Made by a program: the position numbers and the translations under genes. From Papaver somniferum (taxonomy: Eukaryota > Streptophyta > Magnoliopsida > Ranunculales > Papaveraceae), in NCBI RefSeq assembly GCF_003573695.1, contig NC_039363.1:155522406-155586405 (forward strand): 64,000 nucleotides of DNA. The letters run 5' to 3'. This document shows positions 60,057 through 64,000 of this stretch, piece by piece (positions within the stretch are counted from its first letter, which is position 1; each line of letters starts with the position of its first letter). The notes under the pieces were generated by a model. It did no database searches and had not been told where the DNA came from. It was given only the letters and a program-made list of their open reading frames with translations.

Positions 60057-63000
60057 TGTAGCGCCACCAAAGCTAGCAGCTGACTAATCCAAGAGATTAA
60101 CTAAATAGAGAGGCACTACGAATCTAAATCATTTACTTAAACAATCAGTTAAGAAATCTGCTATAAAACTTAACCCAAAACTAACCCACTCTGAAACATA
60201 TATATACAAGATGTCCTCTCAAATGATACATATACAATAGTCATTTAGTTTACAGATACAGTATGTAATATAATAAACATAATAGAAGTTACACAACTAA
60301 CGAAAACAACCCTTGAAGCTTTCGCTGCACAACTCTGATCTGTCTCTGAAAATGAAAGTGGGAATGGGTGAGCACATCATCCCTAAAAGGGGTTGCCCAG
60401 TAGGAATAACATTTAACTTTCAAGTAATCATGGCAAGATTTGGAAAACAATAATGTTTCCCCAAACATTAAAAAATGACCAAGTCACTGAAATAAACAAA
60501 CATGTATATGGACAAACTCCTTATTCAAACAATGTATAATATTCGTGCTAACCACACTCATTAGCTATTGATATCACCAATACCATGATGACCCACTCTA
60601 AGCAATAAAAGCTGAATTCATGTAGGTATAAATGTGAAGGAGCGCATCATATATACCACAAGTGGAAATTCGTATTTCCAATAACAATTCATATGACAAA
60701 CAAAAATTACAAATCCTTTTCAAACCATGGAAAGATTAACAAAATCAACAGGAGTATAGTAAAGCGGTTTAAACAAAACATGGAATGCACTCTAGACAAT
60801 GCATGAGTTTGTTAAGCATAAACTTTTGTAAAAGAAACAACAATGGTTCCCACCTCTTTTGATGACAAGCCACGCCTACCTCGAGATCCACAATCCATTG
60901 GTTCATCCTTTGAATCGATCGTCGTTAATATAGACTAACTTTTAATCACATAAGAAGTCTAAGAATCTAGACAAAAGGCTCACACAAGGCTCATAACATA
61001 ATCTCATACAATTCTCCAGTTATAGGCTAAGTGAACTAATTTAATTTTTCTAAGCCCATTTAAGGTTCTACACATCTTCATTACCCATCTCTTGCATATC
61101 TAATGGCTTACTGATTCTAGTAGATTAGGTCTATAGTCTATTAGATAAGACTTAAGAATATCTACAACTTGTAGAAGGCACCAAAGGCTAATTTAGACAA
61201 TAAGAGTCCATCAAACTAAGAATACATAACACTAAGTCCAAGTCCACTAGACTCGGCCCATTACACAAGTGCTGACCCAACTGGGTCAACTAATGGTCAA
61301 TGACGTTCAAAAGGTTCAACTAACAGTCAACGTCTATAGTAAAGTCAAGTTCAGGGTCAATGGTCAACGAGTCAAAATCCACCGAGTCAAGTCGGGTCAA
61401 CTGAGATAAACTGATTCAACTCAGTCAGAAAACCGAGTTAGCTAAACCAACTCAAGGCCAAAGCCTTTGCAAGGGCCAAAAGCTGCACTGCACCATCACC
61501 AGACTCAACACACTAACTAAGCTCAAACTGAGCAACATTCCTCCCTGCCCTAGCCTCATTTCTAACTCTACTTCATTAACACTTAAAATCTACTAAACTA
61601 AAATTATACATTTATTCTTAAACAAACTTTGAATATCAATTACAAATACAAACTAAGCTTACCTGCAATTGCAGCTTTAAGCCAACTCACATCATCTCAA
61701 CACATTCACTTAACTTTCTTTCCAAAACTTCAGTCACATAACATCTCATTCAACTTGAATCCTTTCATCCTACACTAGCACATACAACCCTCACCAGACA
61801 ACACCATGACCTTCATCTCTACCTAAACTTTTAACTGCAGGATAACTCTTCTTACGGAAATTGCTATTCGCACATGCAAACATCAGATGAGATTAAGTAT
61901 AATCCTCACATCTCACTTCCACCATTTCAACATCATCAACACCAACACCTGCAGAACAAGCTTATGTCTCAATATCCTCTAACTTACATCTTCACTAGAG
62001 TCTCTGCAAAGTCCTAACATTTATCTGAAGGAACTTCAAACCATTCTAGACAATGCCAACCCCTGTTATCAACATCGACCACACTACAACTGACATTTCA
62101 ATTCACTACTTATACATACACCACCTTCCTGATATTACAGTTCTACCTGCAGCCACACAGTTCACCGCTAACTCTATTCACAACACCTGCAATCTCAACA
62201 CACAAATAACTATCATCTCATGCCAACACAGCTAACTGCCACTGCAACTCTAGAACTCCCAATTCAACCTTTAAACACTTCTTACTTTAGTTTAATCAAC
62301 TCAACACCCTTCTTCAAATCACAGATCAAAATCCAGATCTCACAGACATCAAATACATCCATACTTCAATAAATATAACAACCTTACTTCAATATCATTT
62401 CCATTCTTTTTCAGAGTCACCTCAAATCTTAACTTCAATAACCAATCACAAATACTCAATTACACAACAAGATCAATCTTAAATCACACACAATATTTCC
62501 TACTTCAATTATAACAAATCCAAGACCGACGGTTCATACTCAAATTAACACAATTTAATTTTCAATTCAAAAGAACCTTAGTTACTACCTTTTTGATTCT
62601 TCTTGATTTTTAATCAACACTTGGATTAACACCACCATCATCACCAGATCAACCAACCCATCACTAATTAAACCCCTTGAACCCTCAATTTCATCTTCTA
62701 GTTCTTCATCTGAATTTCTAACTCAAACCCTAATTCACTGAGACATAAATCATCACCTGAAATGTTGATACAATCTGTAATTTCAACGTAACCTTTTGAT
62801 TAACTCAACACCCAATTCGAATAACAATCAGAATTATCTAAATCGAACCCATCTTCTAAATCTTCTCTGAGTCTCTTCTTATAAAAGCCTAACTACTGAT
62901 TCAATCCTCAAACAACGATCTACAGGTTCAATCAACCTCAACCCTTCCAATCTTCATCCATCAGGAACTCAATACACTAATCAATTCTACGAAACCTCAA

Positions 63001-63566
63001 TCAAAGTTCATCTTCAATTCGAAGAACCTTAACTTCTAATTCTCTTCAATTCATCACTCCTTCTTCAAGATTCACGACAACAACACCTCTTTCATCATCT
63101 ACACGATAACATCAATCGACTCTCTCAACTCAGAGTGTATGAATCGGCCGGAGCAGAAAAACAGAGAAAGAAAGCGGAAAAAAGAAGAAAGAAGAAGAAT
63201 GAAAAATAAATAGAAAGAAGAGTAAACGTGTTTATCTTCTCGGTTCGGTGCATATAACGCCGACAGAAAATGCTAAAGGCACCCGTCCAAACGATATAGG
63301 CTGCCCGACGGTTTAAGGCAGAGTGACTAATTTTCCCTTCACACAAAATTGATAATATCTTCTTCATCTGATGTCTGGTTGACACGTTCGAGTAGTCCAT
63401 TCCGCATAAATTTTTCGAAACTTATCTAACGATACTAGTTTCCTGTCTAAATCGTTGTTAGATTAATTTCTATTAATTAAAGCTCGTGTTAAACTAATCG
63501 AGTCCTTAGCGGCTAAATCGTCTATTGACTAGTCTAATAGAGTTGACGAGCTTGAGGGTCTTTACA
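60057..63566 (-). repeat. LARD 5' LTR (right copy)
   Basis: A 3510-bp LTR from TGTAGCGCCACC to GGGTCTTTACA. It is largely identical to the left copy except for a short patch around 62095-62145 where differences cluster. Followed by the ATTTT duplication. Confidence 0.88.
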
Positions 63567-63571
63567 ATTTT

Positions 63572-64000
63572 CAACGCTCAATTTTTACATTTACAACCCA
63601 TTTATTGTCCGTTGCCAACCAAAATCACCACTCAAAGGCGTTTTATTCTTCATTCATTAGTAATCAATCCATTTGGTTTTTGAAACGCTCTATCAAACGT
63701 TTGAGTATATAAATTGTGAACACAAATGTAACGATCATCGTGTCCACAAAAAATATTCGCAATATGGTTAAAACTATTTAAATAATCGAAATACATATAA
63801 AATAACACATGGCATTTATATAGGAGACTCTGAGCTTTAGGGCTCGTCCTCATCTCGCATCATAGGGGTATCTATGATGGATTAAACAATGCATGATGCA
63901 CAAATAAGATTATAATTGCATAATATAAATGAGACGATGATTTACGTGGTTCAGCACTAAGGCCTACGAACCACGGGGGTATTGGTTTTCACTATGATTT
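63572..64000. other. Right flank; LTR-like phrase at the window edge
   Basis: AT-rich sequence with no gene seen; the frame 63650-63853 has no domain. At 63936-63978, TTTACGTGGTTCAGCACTAA followed by GGCCTACGAACCACGG is the ACGTGGTTCGGC-type phrase of plant LTRs, probably the edge of another element that continues past the window. Confidence 0.4.

Larger units (their letters stand above)
54621..63566 (-). mobile_element. LARD-type non-autonomous LTR retrotransposon (Tekay-like ends)
   Basis: Two long LTRs (54621-58142 and 60057-63566) in direct orientation surround 1914 bases without coding capacity. Exact 5-bp duplications ATTTT flank it (54616-54620 and 63567-63571). The PBS (tRNA-iMet, 60041-60052) and polypurine tract (58143-58153) show it reads on the minus strand. 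The tract CGAGGACGAAAATATATAAG then GTAGGGAGAATGTAAAGACC is the pattern found at the 3' end of Tekay/Del chromoviruses. With no gag or pol it depends on a related autonomous element. Confidence 0.9.

Overview
This is nuclear DNA from a flowering plant, almost certainly a eudicot with a repeat-rich genome. Apart from one intact host gene, nearly every recognisable coding stretch is a decayed retrotransposon protein. The one convincing host gene is an LRR receptor-like kinase closely resembling Arabidopsis BAM3. It is on the minus strand (46121-51024), with two exons and one 1.8 kb intron. The species cannot be fixed from sequence alone; an early-diverging eudicot such as the poppy family is only a weak impression from the style of the repeats.

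Layout. (1) 130-4188: gag of a minus-strand Copia element, a tRNA-iMet primer-binding site and a 2.4 kb LTR. (2) 4190-6560: a CAACA-rich LTR-like repeat (repeat I) followed by an inverted Athila-type 3' end. (3) 6680-21913: a second copy of the Copia LTR, split by a complete 12.7 kb Tat-like Ty3 retrotransposon (7629-20302, target duplication CAACT) with 3.4 kb LTRs and only gag and protease relics inside. (4) 22330-25500: a minus-strand Ty3 element carrying gag and protease remnants but no pol, then a probable LTR and repeat II (26560-28110). (5) 28195-28402: a probable tRNA-derived SINE. (6) 29400-45910: an L1-type LINE whose reverse transcriptase is interrupted by an 11 kb Athila-lineage element (33385-44401, duplication CTTAT). 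(7) 46121-51134: the BAM3-like gene and its TATA box. (8) 51376-52129: a non-autonomous hAT-like transposon with an 8-bp duplication CCTTTGAT, carrying a coding-like segment. (9) 54621-63566: a non-autonomous LTR element (LARD type, Tekay-like ends, duplication ATTTT) with two 3.5 kb LTRs around 1.9 kb of AT-rich non-coding DNA.

The window is mainly a record of nested insertions. The order is clear in two places: Copia LTR before Tat-like element, and LINE before Athila element. The four complete elements (Tat-like, Athila, hAT-like, LARD) have exact ends and exact target duplications readable from the sequence. I found no evidence of a new multi-gene system. The least ordinary signals are two arrays of short inverted repeats in the Tat-like LTRs, one with pairing-preserving changes, and the coding-like cargo of the hAT element beside the receptor kinase gene.
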